Shown here one piece after another: positions 36,056 to 48,589 of a DNA stretch of 54,321 bases (its first letter is position 1; each line of letters opens with the position of its first letter). The notes under the pieces are model-generated. The model was not told the DNA's origin and ran no database searches. It was given only the letters and a program-made list of their open reading frames with translations. The translations under genes were made by a program, and so were the position numbers. Source of the DNA: Pleurotus ostreatus/Saccharomyces cerevisiae fusant (Eukaryota; Opisthokonta); NCBI GenBank assembly GCA_024196135.1, contig JAMQCK010000132.1:1-54321 (forward strand), read 5' to 3'.

Positions 36056-36787
36056 AGCGATACTGGTGCACGCGGGTTGCGTGGTATCAGCTGAATGCTT
36101 CATGAATGGTACCTTGAGGGACACTACCACATCTGTAGCGTACGCCTCCCTGGCGAATGTGATGCAACTTGGACTGTTCGAACCGAGACCATTCATACTC
36201 GTCATGCTGGGATGCTCGCTGACCGCGCTGGTAGTCTTCGGGACGAGGCCGGGCGTCGAGAGCCAGTCGCCGCGATGGGACAAGGCTACCGGGTTCTGAC
36301 CTTGGCATTCATGATTGTGGAGAACAATAGGCATGAGGCGATATGACGTAACCTTTCTTCTGTTCAGAACGACAACATGAGGTTTCGCGAACAGGATGGG
36401 ATGTGATAGGAAAATCAGAGAAGTTTTCCCTCGCGTTATCTCACCTGCGCCCCAATGTCCTCCCCTCCCCATTTCGCACCGACAGGACAGACAAAATGAA
36501 TGCCATTCCAGAAGATGGAATAAAAAGAGTTCCAGGCCCTTCATCTATTCATGTGTCGTGAACCGATATTGTACAAGTCGTAGAATCCGTCCTCGCCCCG
36601 GCGGCGCTCGCGCCAGCAGCAGCAAACGTGGGGTCATGGTCATGGTAGGTTGCGTACGTAGTTCGTGTCATGACGGTAATCCCAGAGTGTGTTGTGTGTG
36701 GACGGTCGCCCCGGAGTGAGAGAGATGATAGATAGAGGAATAGGAGAAGAGTCGCGTCGTGTCCGTGTCGCACGTCGGCATGCGCAC
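36056..36787. other. Convergent spacer, GH43 gene and small KOW-like gene
   Basis: Both neighbours terminate here. Open frames on the plus strand across 35871-36299 overlap the last GH43 introns and do not look like a gene. No motif was found. Confidence 0.5.
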
Positions 36788-37211
36788 CTACCAGTAGATG
36801 CGGCGCTCGACCGTGCGGTGGCTCCGGGCAGGGGGGAGCATGGCAGGGCGCTGGACGGCGATCGTGCGCTTAACGCGCGTGACGGTGGGGTACCTGTTCG
36901 GTTGCGGTCAGCGAGGGAAGTACAGGTCAACAATGAGGCTGCGCACCAGGCGTGGTACACTTCACCGGGCTCGAGCTGGACCTCCACGATTTGGCGACCC
37001 TGGGGAGGGAGGTAAGCGAGGGAAAGAGGTCGCTGCGCACGGGCCACTCACGAGGTAGTCGATGTGGGAACCGATGACGAGGCCCTCCTTGCGGCCAGCG
37101 AAGCCGTGGTTGACAGCGACGATGTCCCCGAGCTGGAGGCGAGGTCAGCGTCCTCGCTCCCGCCCGCGAAAAATTGCGCAGCCGACGCACCAAGATCTCT
37201 TCGTCAGACAT
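36788..37211 (-). CDS. Small four-exon protein with KOW/SH3-like barrel signature
   Basis: About 93 residues, split over four exons. Exon 1 (37211-37191) encodes only MSDEEIL. Exon 2 (37132-37052) gives LGDIVAVNHGFAGRKEGLV and IGSHIDYL. Exon 3 begins at 36999 and gives GRQIVEVQLEPGEVYHAW. Exon 4 gives YPTVTRVKRTIAVQ and the end SHRTVERRIYW, with stop TAG at 36788-36790. All three introns are GT..AG and keep phase. The GDIVAVxxGxxGRKEGxV pattern resembles KOW motifs and small SH3-like barrels; this is similarity of pattern, not proof. I do not know a named family. A TATA box lies upstream. Exon sizes are so small that gene finders could miss it. Confidence 0.7.
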
Positions 37212-37803
37212 TTCGTTGGGTAGGTTGGTGGGTGGGGGCGAAGGGGAAGGGGAGGGGTTGGGGTGAGATGAGGGCTGGGGGATCGGTGGCTGGGCTTGTC
37301 AGTGGAGGAAGGTGAAGAGGAGCGTTAGGGGGTTGGGGGTTTTTATAGATTAGATGGTGACGGGGGTGCGGCTGCCTCGAGGCATGAACTCATGCCGCCC
37401 GCGTGGCTGATTTGACGGGAATATCGCCCCCGTCTAGGCACCGCGCTGACGCCGCTGACGGAACATTCTGTTTTTCTCAAGTTGCTTCGAGTTTGCATTC
37501 TTTCTCATGTATGTGGTAGACGTTGTACGTAGGAAAGCACGATATACAGACGAGGAGAGCAGGAGGACGGAGGGAAAAGCTTAATTTACCTCCGCAAACC
37601 CCCCGCCTCGTGCTCATTCCCAAACTGCCGAACACGGTGAACAATTGAGAACAATGGACTCGTGCACCGCCCGGAAACGTACAACAATGCGTGGAATGGG
37701 AAACTAAACACGGCAGGCAAGCGCGAATGACATGATCCTGCATCTATGAATTGATACATGAGCTCCCCTCGCTATGAAGTGATCGTTCCCTCGTCTGATC
37801 ACC
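37212..37803. other. Spacer with promoter of the small KOW-like gene
   Basis: 592 bp between two minus-strand genes. Contains the TATA box listed next, and the 3' flank of the DUF1992 gene. No coding frame was recognised. Confidence 0.5.
37340..37347 (-). promoter_or_regulatory. TATA box of the small KOW-like gene
   Basis: TATAAAAA on the minus strand, about 130 bases before the ATG at 37211. The strong match supports the idea that the small downstream gene is transcribed. Confidence 0.5.
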
Positions 37804-39361
37804 TCACGAGCGTGTCCAGCCTCCGGTCAGGCGCTGCACCCAGCTACGAAGAAGCTCCCCGAGCCCCATGACCGATCCATCTCCCTCGCCTCCACCACGC
37901 TCCCCGCCCTCGCCCTCGCTAGCACCCCGCGGAAGTGTACTCCCCTTCCCATACCTCTCTGCCAGTCCCTCCATGACATCGTCCACGCACCCCTCGTACA
38001 CCCGCTCCAGCTCGACATGCAGCATGTAGTACGGCCTCCGTACCGGGTACGGCGCTAGCCCATTGTACTTGCGCACCAGCGCGTTCACCTCGCCCAGCGC
38101 GACGTCATGATACGCCCGCTCGCGCGCCTCCCATGCAGGGTCGCGCAAGGCGCGCACCTGCTCGGCGGTGATGGAGCGGAGGGTTTGGGGAGGATGCTCG
38201 GTAGTGAGGTTTCGGAGTGCGCGCCGCGTCCATGCCTGACGAAGCATGAGGCGCCAAGCACGCACTGCGCTCTCGAGCTCGCCCTGCACTTCGACCCAGG
38301 GCGGCGAGGCCTCGTTCCGTTGCAAAATGCGGTTCATGAGGAACTCTTCCTTGCCAATGAAGGGGTTGCTCTCCTCGGACTGCTGCTTGATGGGCTGCCC
38401 GCGGCCCTTGACATTGTTGAATAGACCTTTCTGGCGGGCTCGCTATGAACGGGTGAGATGGGGGCGTTCGAAATGTCACACGTAGACGTACCTCAATCCT
38501 ATCCTCCACCAAGCTCGTCCACCCCTTCACGCTCACCGGATTCGGTCTTGCGCCCGTCGCTGGCGTCACCGTAGGTGGCGCGCCCTTCTGACGTCCCGCC
38601 CCAAGACCAAGCTTGTAGTCAAGTGTTGCCTCCCGAGCACCATGCAGTCGCCCCGCATGAGCCGTACGCTTCGCGACTTCCTTCTCCTTGCGAGCGATAC
38701 GCTCATCGGCGGGCTTGGCTTTGGGAGGTGGAGGGGAAGGGGGCAGGCGCGCGAACTTGACGGAGGCAACGGAATGTGAGGGGGCGCGGTACTCCGTATG
38801 CCAAGGTCTGTGGCCTTCGATGGCGGGTAGGAGTGGTTCATCGGCCCAGGAGCCAGTGACGGAGGGAGTATGGCCAGCGATCGTCGAGCTCCCGCTGGTT
38901 GTGATCTTCGCCCCTGTATCGTCTGCTAGCCTCGTCTCCAGTTGAATGATTTCGTCGACTTCGAGCGCGAGGGCATCAGGACCTGTCGAGGTCGGTTTCG
39001 GTGGGGCTGTCTTGAGCTTCTCGTCTGCTGAGCGCACTGTTCCCCCGCGGACGGGCTTGTATTTGTCGACTAGCATGCGCAAGACAGCATCCTCTATTCG
39101 CTCGTCGCCAGTCCAATTCTCGTGCTGACGCATGAGAAACGGTAACTTGCTCTTGCGCGCTGCCTCCCTAAGCTCGTCTTCCTCGCGCTCTGCATCGGCG
39201 AAGAGCTTTGCGCTGGCGCGATGGTCGGCTTGCTGCTGCTCGGTTTGCTTGATTGCGCCTTCTGGCACATCATGAGACGTAGAGGGTTTGCCAGCAGCGT
39301 TGTGAGAGTGGCGAAGGCATCTGGAAGCGGTCTTTGGGGTCGCGAAAGCTCGTCGAAGCAT
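37804..39361 (-). CDS. DUF1992 (DnaJC28 conserved domain) mitochondrial protein
   Basis: DUF1992 is the conserved part of DNAJC28-type proteins; the molecular role is poorly known. The start MLRRAFATPKTASRCLRHSH is Arg-rich without acids, a typical mitochondrial presequence. A charged, Pro-rich middle follows (LPPSPPPPKAKPADERIAR). The domain begins GWTSLVEDRIE and crosses the only intron, which splices to RARQKGLFNNVKGRGQP. It continues NPFIGKEEFLMNRILQRNEA and SPPWVEVQGELESAVRAWR. A second conserved block reads VNALVRKYNGLAPYPVRRP. The C-terminus is Gly/Glu-rich and ends QRLTGGWTRS. Length is about 500 residues. No J domain (no HPD) is visible, as in other fungal members. It diverges from the P5C dehydrogenase gene over a 384-bp gap. 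Confidence 0.85.
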
Positions 39362-39745
39362 GAACCAAGACGGGAAAGGCGCATTTGCTCAGTAAGCGCC
39401 CGGAAGCGGCGGGCCGGCATCACATTGTCACGGTTCGATTTGTGACGATCTCCCACAAATGCGCCGTCGGCGGCGTATTTCCCTTCACTTCAGCCTTCCT
39501 TTGCATCCGAGGGTGGCTGCAGCATATGCAGCATGGTAACCAGACGAATTTGGTGCAGATAAGAGCCCGAGAGGCGCTTTATCGGCACCGTCAAGGTCCC
39601 ATCGACTCGGGGCGTAGATCCGGATATCGCATCGGCACCAACCCCGAACACGGAACCTCTACACCGCGGCGAAATTCAAACTTGAGTGCTGGCGTCTTAA
39701 GCCCCCGAGTGTGCGAGTCACCGTTCCTTGCTTCCAACCACCACC
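39362..39745. promoter_or_regulatory. Shared bidirectional promoter, DUF1992 and P5CDH genes
   Basis: 384 bp separate the two divergent ATGs. Both products are expected in mitochondria, so co-regulation is possible. No strong TATA box is seen on either side. Confidence 0.5.
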
Positions 39746-41754
<2,009 letters not shown>

Positions 41755-41998
41755 GGGCTGAGGTGATGGAAAGGGAAGGAAATGTTGTAGCTCTAAAAGC
41801 CAAAAGGGTGTATATTAGGAAGCTGTACCCACAAACTATCATTATAGGATCACTAACCTGCGAATCTCTGTGAGAAGTCAGAATCTGAGCCTGTGGGAAT
41901 CGGAAATGAGTGCAGAGAACAAAGCCTTCCGGATTGAGAGGAGTGAGATCACGATAGTCTAAGCGCATGTCGTGTGCGCCTGGTCTGTTCCTCCCCTC

Positions 41999-43559
41999 AT
42001 GTCCGTCTTGTTCGAGACGTCCCTCGGTGACATTGTCATCGACTTGGAGACGCAGCAATGTCCAAAGACCTGCGAGAACTTCTTGAAACTATGCAAGGTG
42101 TACTACTATAACCTGAACGCGTTCTTCAATGGTATGCACGCCAGCATAGAGGGACTGTGCGACTGGGCTGACCTTCGTTTGTAGTTTCGAAAGACTTCTT
42201 AGCTCAGGCGGGAGACCCCACCGCTACAGGGACAGGAGGGGAGTCCGTATGGTCCCTCATTGCCTCCAAAACGCAGAAGCGCGTCCCCCGCTACTTCGTC
42301 CCGGAAATCGTACCAAGGCTCAAGCACACGAACAAGGGCACGGTATCCATGGCTGTCGCGCCCGGAGTGGAGGGGGGCGAGAAGGGTGGCTGCGGAAGCC
42401 AGTTCTTCATCACGCTGGCCGACAACATCGAGTACCTAGACGGAAAGCACGCCGCGTTCGGGCATGTCGTCGAAGGCTTGGACACGCTTGACAAGATTAA
42501 CGAGGTGTACGTGGACCAGGATGGGAGACCCTTCAAGGATATCAGGATACGGCATGTGGTGATTCTGGGTGCGTGATGGTCAGCTTGTTCGGGAGTATTG
42601 GTGCTGACAACATATGCTTTCAAATAGACGACCCATTCCCAGACCCTCCTGATCTACACGCTGTACAACCCCCTTCATCCCCCACACGCCCGCCTGACAA
42701 CTCGACGCGTATTGCTGAAGACGAAGATGCACTCGCAACTCTACCTGAAGAGGAAGAAGAGCAAATCCGGCGACAGAAAGCAGCCCAAGCTTCCGCGCTA
42801 ACACTCGAGATGGTCGGCGACCTCCCCTTCGCGAACGTCCGGCCGCCAGAAAACGTCCTGTTCGTGTGCAAGCTGAACCCCGTCACCCGCGACGAAGACC
42901 TCGAGCTCATATTCTCCCGCTTCGGGACAATCATGAGTTGTCAGGTGATCCGCGACAAGAAGACCGGAGATTCATTGCAGTACGCGTTCATCGAGTTTGA
43001 CAAGCGCGAGGAAGCAGAGCAGGTAGGTCATATGAACGTGATACGGGTCTTTGGAGAAAGCTCATCGCCTGTGACATTAGGCGTACTTCAAGATGCAGAA
43101 CGTCCTTGTGGACGACCGCCGCATATGGGTCGACTTGTGAGAATCTTCCTGCTCGCTCATTCCGCACCCACACTAACGATTACGCTTAGCTCGCAATCCG
43201 TGGCTCGCACGAACGGCATCTGGTCTAATGATATCAAGCGAGGTCCTGGGTACAAACGCGGCCGCTCAGCAGGTGGCTTTGCCGGGCGCGAGGACCTAGA
43301 GGCCACGCGCAAGTATCGCACATCAAACGAGGATGATGACCGCGGCGGCTATGGGATGGTCTTTGACGTTCCCAGAGACCGACCATCACGCAAGCATGAT
43401 AAATACGAGGATGACCGCAGGCGGCGGTCAAGATCGCGATCACCGAGGGAAAGACGGCACAAGGACAAGGATTACCGTGATCGGGATTATCGACGGGAGC
43501 GCAGTCCCGGGAGAGGCGACCGCCATCGAGAGCGGGACAGGGACCGAGCACGGTATTGA
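41999..43559 (+). CDS. PPIL4-type cyclophilin with RRM and RS-like tail
   Basis: PPIL4/Cyp6 proteins are nuclear and associate with splicing and transcription machinery. Exons: 41999-42131, 42185-42568, 42628-43022, 43081-43136 and 43190-43559. The cyclophilin domain starts [20 protein letters not shown] and contains [19 protein letters not shown] and [20 protein letters not shown]. The position of the catalytic Arg of ordinary cyclophilins is Asn here (FFNV in place of FHRI), a trait of the PPIL4 family, so isomerase activity is doubtful. After an acidic linker ([15 protein letters not shown]) the RRM runs from [18 protein letters not shown] through [17 protein letters not shown] to [16 protein letters not shown]. 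The C-terminus is rich in Arg, Asp and Ser ([14 protein letters not shown]). Length is about 445 residues. Confidence 0.93.
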
Positions 43560-44022
43560 CAGCTCGACGGAGTTCGGGATCCACGGCTGTATGCATCCTT
43601 TACACCTCTGCGTGTACACTGAAATGCCAGGTCTCCGTTGGGTCTCGGTAGTCCGGATATGGTTATTCTGCGCCCCAGGACCGTACCTCACATTCCGCAA
43701 ACTGCTAGCGCGTCGAGCGGCACCCATCCACCCCTTGCGTGATGTCATGTACATCCCTTGTGACCCCCAAGCGATCCTTGCGCCCACTTTCCCTGGGCAA
43801 AACATACGGGTGCGTGAGCGATATCAGGAGAGATATAGGTCCGGATCAGGGAGGATGGCTTCAGAAGTCGCTTTAGGGCAAAATACACAAGCGATTGTAC
43901 GTTTTACGCCGGGTAATCAGCAGGCGCGTATGTCTTTTTTGACACGACAGTCGGGCATAAAAAGCCAGGAGGGATAGGTGAGTGCCTGCGCGGTGTCGAT
44001 CCCCCTGCGGCGTCCCACGAAC
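43560..44022. other. Spacer with promoter of the lactonase gene
   Basis: Holds the PPIL4-type 3' flank and the lactonase promoter. CATAAAAA at 43956-43963 lies 67 bases before the next ATG and could be its TATA element. An out-of-frame open stretch continues from the RS-like tail to 43977 but is not coding by any evidence I see. Confidence 0.5.
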
Positions 44023-45538
44023 ATGAAGTCTACGAGTCTCTTTTCCCTCCTCGCCACCACCTCAGCCGCAGCGCTGGGCAAACCCGCTCATGCACGCGCA
44101 ACGTTCGTCAGCCCCCGAAGCTCTTTAACTTTTGCAGCGCGCGATGATTCCAGCGCGCAAGTAGTCGTTCGTGCGCTTTCCACGATGCAACTTTCTTATT
44201 ACTCACGTCATATGCAGTATGTCGATCCACGGGCCTACAACGTTATCAGCAAAGACGGAACCAACAGCAGTTTCCGCGCGTCACCCTTTGACCCCTGGAA
44301 CCCTACGAACACGTCTGGAGTCTTCTTCCAAGGTATTTGTCCTTTTAATCTCGAGGCGGGTCCTTGGCTAATCCGACCGCTTGTAGTCTTCGACAACGAT
44401 TTCTACAATGTCATCGGCGAGAACCCGTGGATCCACGAGATCTCTTCCGACCCAACTTTCGCCTTCGCGCATGAAGCACCCGTCTGGGTACCCGACACCG
44501 ACGAGGTCTTCATCGCGTCGAACGCTGGCGGTCCGCTTGGCAGGAGCGGTCCTGACGCAAACAACCAGATCGAGCGTATCTCGCTCAAGGAGGTTGACGA
44601 AGCCATGGGTGGCACGCCCAAGGACGTCAACGTTTCGCACCCCAAAGTGGACCTCCCTGACTTCGTGCAGATGGCCAACGGAGGAACCGGTCCGTACAAG
44701 GGCAACATAATCTTCATGAACGAGGGCCGTGGCGACCTCCCGTCGAATATGGTGCTCGTCAACCCGTACCCACCCTACAACGCCTCCATCCTCCTGGACA
44801 ACTTCTACGGCCGCGAGTTCAATGCGTTGAACGACGCGAAGGTGCATTCCTCGGGTATCATCTTCTTTACGGATCCTGCGTAAGTGAGCGGCATGCTACG
44901 TCTGCCGCGTGCTAATGGTCTCGGTCCAGGTACGCCTACCTGCAGCACTTCAAGGCCGAGCCCGGGTTGCCGAACCAGGTCTACGCCTTTGACCCTTCGA
45001 CGGGCCACGTACGCGTGGTGGCCGACCAACTGAACAAGCCCAATGGCTTGGCGTTCTCCAACGACTTCAAGACGCTCTACATGTATGTTGCCACGAAATA
45101 GCATCTCGGAAGGACGCTAACCCGTCTCTAGTGTGGACTCGGGCTTGCTGGGAGCTGATTGGGGTAACAATGCTACGCTGCCAGCGACGATCTACGCGTA
45201 CGACGTGACGGACGACCTCTTCCTTGTCAACCGTCGCGTCTTTGCGTACTCCGACGAGGGCTCGCCTGATGGTGTCAACGTCGACGTGAATGGCTACGTG
45301 TACGGTGGATGTGGCGATGGTATCCACGTGAGTCCATATTCCGAGTGTCGGTGCCTCTCTTTATACGGTTATGCTACAGGTATGGAACCCTAAGGGTATC
45401 CTCGTCGGCAAATTCTTCACCGGTAGCAACACCGCAAACTTTGCCTTCGCGGGTCCTGGCAGGCTCGTCATCCTGGCAGAAACCAAGGTGTACCTTGCGT
45501 CTATCGCGGCAGAAGGCGCGTCGGTGATTCACGAGTAG
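44023..45538 (+). CDS. Secreted SMP-30/gluconolactonase-like hydrolase
   Basis: Six-bladed propeller enzymes of this family hydrolyse sugar lactones with a bound divalent metal. The start MKSTSLFSLLATTSAAALG is a signal peptide. About six exons are joined: SSAQ to YVDPRAYNVISKDG, then FFQ to VFDNDFYNVIGENPW. Family blocks include HEAPVWVPDTDEVFIASNAG, NIIFMNEGRGDLPSNMVLVN, NALNDAKVHSSGIIFFTDPA, VYAFDPSTGHVRVVADQL and NKPNGLAFSNDFKTLY. Later come GSPDGVNVDVNGYVYGGCGD and FAGPGRLVILAETKVYLA. The Glu, Asn and Asp expected at the metal site can be seen (HEAPVW, NGLAFS, GSPDGV). The end is EGASVIHE. Length is about 420 residues. Fungal secreted relatives are called lactonohydrolases. The substrate is unknown; a lactone from oxidised cellulose or sugars is plausible. 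Confidence 0.88.
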
Positions 45539-45973
45539 TGACGGCATACTGGGGTCAATGGATGTATCAAATGTACGAGTACGTTTTATCATGTGTCGAG
45601 CAAGCTTTATGAAAGAGAATCCGATGTCGTCTCCCCCTTTCCCTGACACTGCTCACGATTCATCTCTTAGTCTCTAGTCGCCGAAGGGCTGAGTCACGGC
45701 CGCCAGCGCAGCGCTGCCGGCTATCTCGCTGCACTTGCAGCGGACCGATATAGGAAATGCGCGCGCGGCTGTTGAGTTGACGTTCATCCGGAGGTGACGG
45801 GAGTGGCCGCTGTTCCTTCCTTATACACTGTATCCGCCTAGCGTGCCCGGTATAACTCTTCCCGGCTTCCTCATCCTCCCGTCGTCCACGCAGGATATGT
45901 GAGACATCCTCGACCTCACCTGCGAGCAGCCCTGCCCAACGTCGAACCTCCTGCAACTTCACTACTCTGTACA
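45539..45973. other. Spacer before the unidentified gene
   Basis: 435 bp between the lactonase stop and the next ATG. No coding frame or clear TATA box recognised. Confidence 0.45.
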
Positions 45974-48321
45974 ATGTCTTCACCACCGCAAGACTCTGAA
46001 CGGCGCTCGCGCACCTTGAGCAGCGAGGTACTGTCGCCCTACGAGGTGCGACCAATCGCTGAATATCTGAATTCAGCCCCAAGAGGCTTTGGAGGGCGGA
46101 GACAATGACCAGCGCTTTGCACGTTTGCTACGCTTTTCTGTAAGTTACCTTGCCTCAGTCTGAGCACGCTCGTGACTTACCAAGAGCGCGCGCTCCAGCC
46201 ATACCCAAACATTCCTCTCAAACGCGTCTCTAAAGTATGTCTATGTTATATGTTACTTCCTACTCCATCACTGACGCGACTATAGCCCGATGACTATCCA
46301 GAGCGCCCGTCGTCGTCTCAGGCCGCAGCAAGCACATCCCAGCGCCCTCCCGCGTCAGCGCTCCCTGGGTACACGGAGCTCCTTTCTCATCTGCATTTGG
46401 GAACGCCCGGGTCCAGCAGTACCCCACCACCGCATCGCCCAGAACCGAAGGAGCGGCGCCATGACCGGGTACGCCTCCTTTAGCCCGCATCTGACACTTT
46501 GACCGCCGACGCTCGTGTCGACTAGACGCGCAAGGATAGGCTCACGAAGTATGTGGATGCCGTTGTGGCGGTGAGTACGGGCTCTTGCGCCTTCGCGGAT
46601 GCACCAGACTAAGCATAGAATTTCTTGCCAGCGGCGGAAGGAACCATCCGGAGACGATTTGCAAGCGGTGCGTTGCTAGCCCTTGTTACGCATTTCCGAA
46701 GGTTTATACCTCCGGTAGGCAACGAACTCAAAGCATACAGTGAGCGACTGTATTTGTCGGCTCTTCGGCGAACTCACCGCTTTACAGATTGTCCATCTCA
46801 TGCACTTCAGTCCGCGAGATAGATCTCTTGCATTGGGAAGAGAACAGGTACGCTTCTGGCCCTATACCGGATTTCGTGGCCTCCCGGGCTTCTCCCATGC
46901 ACGTCGGAGCGCTTCTAGAAGGCTGCCGCGAAGGCGTCCTACATGCTCATCTCGGCAAAAAGCCACCGGCTTGCTGGACAGAGCGATTCTAATCCCCGAG
47001 CGTACTCGAGGTAGCCGTCGCTCCAGTGCCTCAATTGTTCTATTTTCATTTCTCCCTCTACCTTCATCTGCGATTCATATCCGGGCCTATACGAGAAGTA
47101 GCCTTTGTCTTACCATTCGCACAGGGATCCACCGCGCCGGAGCAGGCTCACGTCAACCGACCCACCGTTTGGCTCGCCCAGCGGGACCGACGCCGCTCGT
47201 GCAGGGAGCAGATAATCTTCCGTGTTCGTGACGCCGCGATGACGCCCAAGGTGTACGAAGGTGTCACCTACAGCGAGCTCATGCGGTACGGCCCCGCCGG
47301 TGTCGACCAAGGCGACATGACCCTTTCGCCCGCGCCGTGCTTTATTACCGTGCGGCTCCCGGTACGTCTTCTCTTCGTCATGTGTGTGCGCGTGCCGTAG
47401 CTGCTCTTGCCTCTCTGGGGAAAACTTCGATGGACCTCCGTGCTTCCCGTGGGCAGCTAGCCTATGAGCAGCATGCGCTGATGAACTTTAATCTGCAGTG
47501 CAGGCTCAGGCCCTCTTCGGATGGCCCAGAAGAGGTCGGCATTACTCTTGGATGCGAGTGTGTCGAGAAATCAGAACTTTACGATCTGGCGGTGACGGTT
47601 CTGCATTGTTATACCCAAATGCTCACGGTGCGCCATAATTCTATTCGCCTGATTTCGGTATAATCAGGAATATCCTTTGGCATCCATCCTATCCATCCTG
47701 CGTGTCGCTTCTGTATCCCACTAACATTGACCATCCACAGCGCCTGGAAGAAGCCCGACGGCTTTCTCAGCCTCTTGGAAGCGTACTTCCTCACTTGCGT
47801 CTTTTCTCTCTTTATACCTACCATGACGGAAAGGAGTGGTACCCAGAAATCGGCTACGTTAATGTGAGAAACTGACGACATGGACTGGATGTAACGTAGA
47901 CAGAATGAGGTGTGTTGACAATCTCTCTTCCTCTGGTCGTGGAGCGGGCCGTGATTTGTGTTCGAACCTTGCTGATTTCTGACTAGATGGGCTTTTTTTA
48001 TTTGGACTGGCTCGGATTGACGCATAAATCACTTGAAGAATCCTGTAATCACGAAGAGAAAGAGAGGAGGACCTTCCAGGTACTCATAGACGATTCTCAC
48101 TACAGTAGCGTCATGGAGGCAGACACGAGCGTCACCTACATGAGGCCAGCTTCTTCCCATAATTTTGGTACGTCTATTACTTCAACCCCCACACCTGACG
48201 CCCCTCGGACTTTTGAGAAGAACATGTGACGCGCTTTTCATGGTCTACTCGACAGCCCATCGTCCGCGATCCCATTCATCCGCGGGCGATGAAGACACTT
48301 AAGCGCCGTAACTTCGGTTAA
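45974..48321 (+). CDS. Unidentified multi-exon gene (one gene or two adjacent genes)
   Basis: I do not recognise this protein. The first part splices cleanly with phase kept: MSSPPQDSERRSRTLSSE, then PQEALEGGDNDQRFARLLRFS, RALQPYPNIPLKRVSK and DDYPERPSSSQAAASTSQRP. TRKDRLTKYVDAVVA follows, then NFLPAAEGTIRRRFAS joined to VSDCICRLFGELTALQIVHL. HFSPRDRSLALGREQ joins KAAAKASYMLISAKSHRLAG. With the nearest acceptor (47125) it stops at 47215, about 225 residues. With the acceptor after 47204 it instead reads on through REQIIFRVRDAAMTPKVYEG into a second conserved-looking part. That part has AYEQHALMNFNLQCRLRPSS, GITLGCECVEKSELYDLAV, RRLSQPLGSVLPHLRLFSLY and GKEWYPEIGYVN, then GFFYLDWLGLTHKSLEES. 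The 3' end is either TGA at 48229 or, after a further intron, RDPIHPRAMKTLKRRNFG with stop at 48321. The stop at 47215 and the ATG at 47239 are only 23 bases apart, which favours one gene. Confidence 0.5.
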
Positions 48322-48510
48322 TGGCGCATGTGAGGGTGAACAAGGTATGCCTCTACTCCGTCTGGGCCTTACGCGTGGTCGCTACACCAGGGACGACGAC
48401 GCCGCGGACCGCCAGGGTTGCTCATGGTAAGGGACGCGTCTCTAATCATGGGCAAGGTAGAGGCACGCAGCGGAAGAGGCTCAGCGATCCTGGGGTCACC
48501 TTTGCGCGCA

Positions 48511-48518
48511 TATAAAAG
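48511..48518 (+). promoter_or_regulatory. TATA box of the AA9 gene
   Basis: TATAAAAG lies 79 bases before the ATG at 48590. It is the best TATA match in the window and fits strongly inducible secreted enzymes. Confidence 0.7.
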
Positions 48519-48589
48519 CAGATGAAGGAGAGAGGTAGATCGTCAGTTTGTCTCGCCAGCGGCGTCAATCACCTCACTTACATACGCGT

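Noticed and set aside
43333..43977. 214-codon frame running from the PPIL4-type RS-like tail into the spacer
   Set aside because: It is a shifted frame of the Arg/Asp repeat region and continues only by chance into non-coding sequence.
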